In this document: one piece after another, positions 62,001-64,000 of the stretch
Layout of the letters: each line of letters begins with the position of its first letter
Position numbering within the stretch: the stretch's first letter is position 1
Source: Anisakis pegreffii
Taxonomy: Eukaryota; Nematoda; Chromadorea; Rhabditida; Anisakidae
Direction of reading: 5' to 3'
DNA length: 64,000 nt
NCBI GenBank assembly: GCA_035041965.1
Contig: JAPYMA010000368.1
Coordinates: 1-64,000, forward strand
Translations under genes and position numbers: made by a program
The notes under the pieces: generated by a model
Databases searched by the model: none
Told to the model about the DNA's origin: nothing
Seen by the model: the letters and a program-made list of their open reading frames with translations, nothing else

Positions 62001-63906
62001 AAATCCTCAAAAACCTGTGTATTGACTCCGATCTGTGACAAGACCGCTGATCTCGAGATACTCGAACAGGACGGATGACATAAAAAGAAGCTACCAGCTA
62101 GTTGCAAGAATGCAAGCGCTCGTAATTCCTGGAATCGACGATTCCCACAAATATAATCGAGAAAAGAAAATCGCAACATTTGAAACTGCCTATCTATTTT
62201 CAACAGCTACAGGAATATCGCTTCATAGCACGTGTCAACACCATAAGTCGGCAATGCAACAGTTCTAATGTAATTCCGAATAAATTCATACTCATCGAAT
62301 TAAAAAAAACACTTCAGTGAAACTGATCGCAGTTTCCATGTTGAATTTATCATCGATTCGACATCTCTATAATAATCAGCAGCATTACAGCTATCTCACC
62401 TGGCTCCCTTTTGGTGTATATCCATGCTGCTGTCCAAATAGTTTACACATTGAAATGGTGACAGCGAATATAACAATGCTGATCACAACTGAATCCACAG
62501 CAACATCACCGATAAGTGAAAAATTTGGTGCTCGTGGAGCTGGGAATCTATAAATACTTGCTAAATTCAGTCTCATCGTGGCGATCTGTATCATGAGGAG
62601 AAAACGGCATTTCTCATCACCGTCACAGAGGTATTACAGTGAATTGTAACTTGGCCTAAACTTTCAGTGATAGACACTGACGATTTCTACAACGTAGAGA
62701 AGAACAAATTCACATCGCTATTGTTCCAGAATCTTGTTCACTTTTTTCTCATTGAAGACTACGCATTGGTTATTTTTCGTCTGATTATTCAGTGAAATAT
62801 CATCGTCAAAACCGCACTGTAGCACCGCGGTTATCTCGATTCTATCCTAAACATGCTTGTTTCCATGTTTTTCCAACACAAATTCCTGTTTTCCAGACCT
62901 ACTGACTTTTTCCAGACCTTCAAATGTTAAATTTTCAAGGAAAATTCGAGGATCGGTGATGTAGATATGGACGACACCGAATTTTTTTCTCCGAAATTCT
63001 TCGTCACCGTTTCCCGTCCTCGACTGTTTTCGAGCCGACCGCGATTTTGAGTTCCCGACAGCAGCTTTTCATTAACAACTTATTTATTAACGATTCACTC
63101 TTAACCTAAACTTAACCTACACGGATTTTTGACTTAGTTCACCGCTAGTTCTGATGAAACCTCAGTTTACCATAATTACATTGAAAAAATGATTGGTTGA
63201 GGATTGATCCACATTTTAATCTATAATAATAATCATTTTAATTATTAGTCCAATACCCTGTTGGAATTGTTGAAACAATTGACATGTGAAATCGCTGACG
63301 AAAGTTGAAACCATACGAGACTGCGGCAGCTAGAATCACCTGAATACTTTGTTGCATTCAGTTCGTAAACATTAATCGGATGTATTCGTCAGCATTTTAT
63401 TCTCTATTTTGCATTTTCTCAGAAGTGTAATACGGATGACATCAAAATTGCCATGAAACTTAACTTGGGAGCATTCTTTTTCGGTGAATTAAATTTGTGT
63501 ACAGAAGAAATTACAGTTTTCGAATGTTTTAAACAGCTGTCGTTTTTTGCAACAAAATATTTCGGAATGTAATCAGTTGATAATATCAGACCAATTTTTA
63601 TGCTTCTGAGCACGTCTTGAGAAATGCTGTGCCCGATTAGCTGAGAGAACGCTCTCAAAGTATTGTAAGTTTCACTGAGTGTAATGTGAAATCTTGTTTT
63701 GAGAATTCTTCGGCAATAGTTTCAAAATAACGAGTACGACATGAACATACAGCGATCAGTTCGAAGGGAACGGGTATGGAGATGCGTCGTCTCACGACTG
63801 GATTTATGTACCATTTACCAATATGTAAGAATGCAATGCATATAACTGAAGTCACCAAATCGGCAATATTCATTTTTGGTAATGATAATATCACATCGCG
63901 GAGAAC
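59009..63906 (-). CDS. SLC26/SulP anion transporter with STAS domain, 5' end outside the window
   Basis: Membrane exchanger of sulfate, chloride, bicarbonate or similar anions. Exons: 63906-63751, 63339-63257, 62547-62400, 62128-62015, 61919-61842, 61560-61465, 61282-61176, 60951-60886, 60589-60463, 60170-59915, 59454-59009, all in phase (558 aa). Family landmarks in order: PVPFELIA, VSYGFNFRQRF...STIPTGFP, FSLIGDVAVDSVVISIVIFA, QQHGYTPKGSQELRALAF, FFLCHPSCSSISRSAVLSQ, LLEPLPKCILSSIIMVALQG, KAAKLVQIGDTEIYKDIHRY, then the STAS domain beginning IVIFRYDAPLLFFNSENFK and, after a long insert, MVRYLIIDASGFTHMDQMGV. The C-terminus is acidic and Ser-rich (SEDS-type runs, SESSSSSSIEKL). About 200-250 N-terminal residues are missing. 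The intron at 61841-61561 has a GC donor. C. elegans has several sulp genes; I cannot say which this matches. Confidence 0.95.
59560..59665. repeat. Polypurine tract in SLC26 intron
   Basis: A long, nearly pure A/G run on the plus strand (GAAGAGGGAAATAGAAGGAA and similar), within the intron between exons 59915 and 59454. On the transcribed strand it is a polypyrimidine tract. Confidence 0.85.
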
Positions 63907-64000
63907 CTGTAAATAGCAATCTTATAGTTATACAACACTACACGCACTGCTGATGTCAAACCACCAAAGTTCTGCCGGTTAAGTTCGACGGAATTCAGAT

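Overview
Eukaryotic DNA, almost certainly from a nematode. It is AT-rich, with many small exons bounded by TTTCAG-type 3' splice sites. At least one gene (CMC2) has its ATG two bases after such a site, as expected for spliced-leader trans-splicing. The proteins recognised (UNC-16/JIP3, a TSPAN13/31 tetraspanin, CMC2, a Crumbs tail, an SLC26 transporter) are animal proteins. Introns run from about 100 bp to over 4 kb. I cannot name the species.

Layout: bases 1-1119 are a partial 28S rRNA gene (+) that stops abruptly. About 200 bp further on is the 3' end of a very large minus-strand gene, unc-16 (JIP3/JIP4), whose recognisable exons run from 24206 down to 1319. I joined most of its exons in consistent phase. 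One exon of it can be read through into a 208-codon, Cys-rich, membrane-ended extension, and its introns hold opposite-strand ORFs, one of them CUB-like. From 24.2 to 36 kb there is no gene I can identify, only a degenerate MITE and an 80-bp direct repeat. This is the shared upstream region of unc-16 and a plus-strand cluster: a tetraspanin (36030-38024), a possible small gene starting 91 bp after it, CMC2 (39207-39903) and an unknown two-exon gene (40249-40951).

From 41.1 to 44.3 kb lies an unidentified minus-strand gene. It surrounds a 518-bp GC-rich transposon with perfect 16-bp terminal inverted repeats and an 8-bp target duplication, a textbook non-autonomous hAT element. Head-to-head with it is a four-exon plus-strand gene (44969-47057, 228 aa) with weak resemblance to the RAD9 checkpoint clamp. 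Further right on the plus strand are a Cys-rich secreted-type gene fragment (50950-51592), a minimal Crumbs-like membrane protein with almost no ectodomain (52947-53785), a PDZ-like half domain (54677-54807) and a small acidic single-pass membrane protein (57594-58017).

The window ends with the 3' two thirds of an SLC26/SulP anion transporter on the minus strand (63906 to 59009). Its 5' exons lie outside the window. A 59-bp piece of its last exon is copied about 460 bp downstream, where a plus-strand ORF starts inside the copy.

Gene models were built by eye from splice signals, phase and remembered family sequence. Exon edges in unc-16, the tetraspanin, CMC2 and SLC26 are well supported. The other genes are hypotheses.
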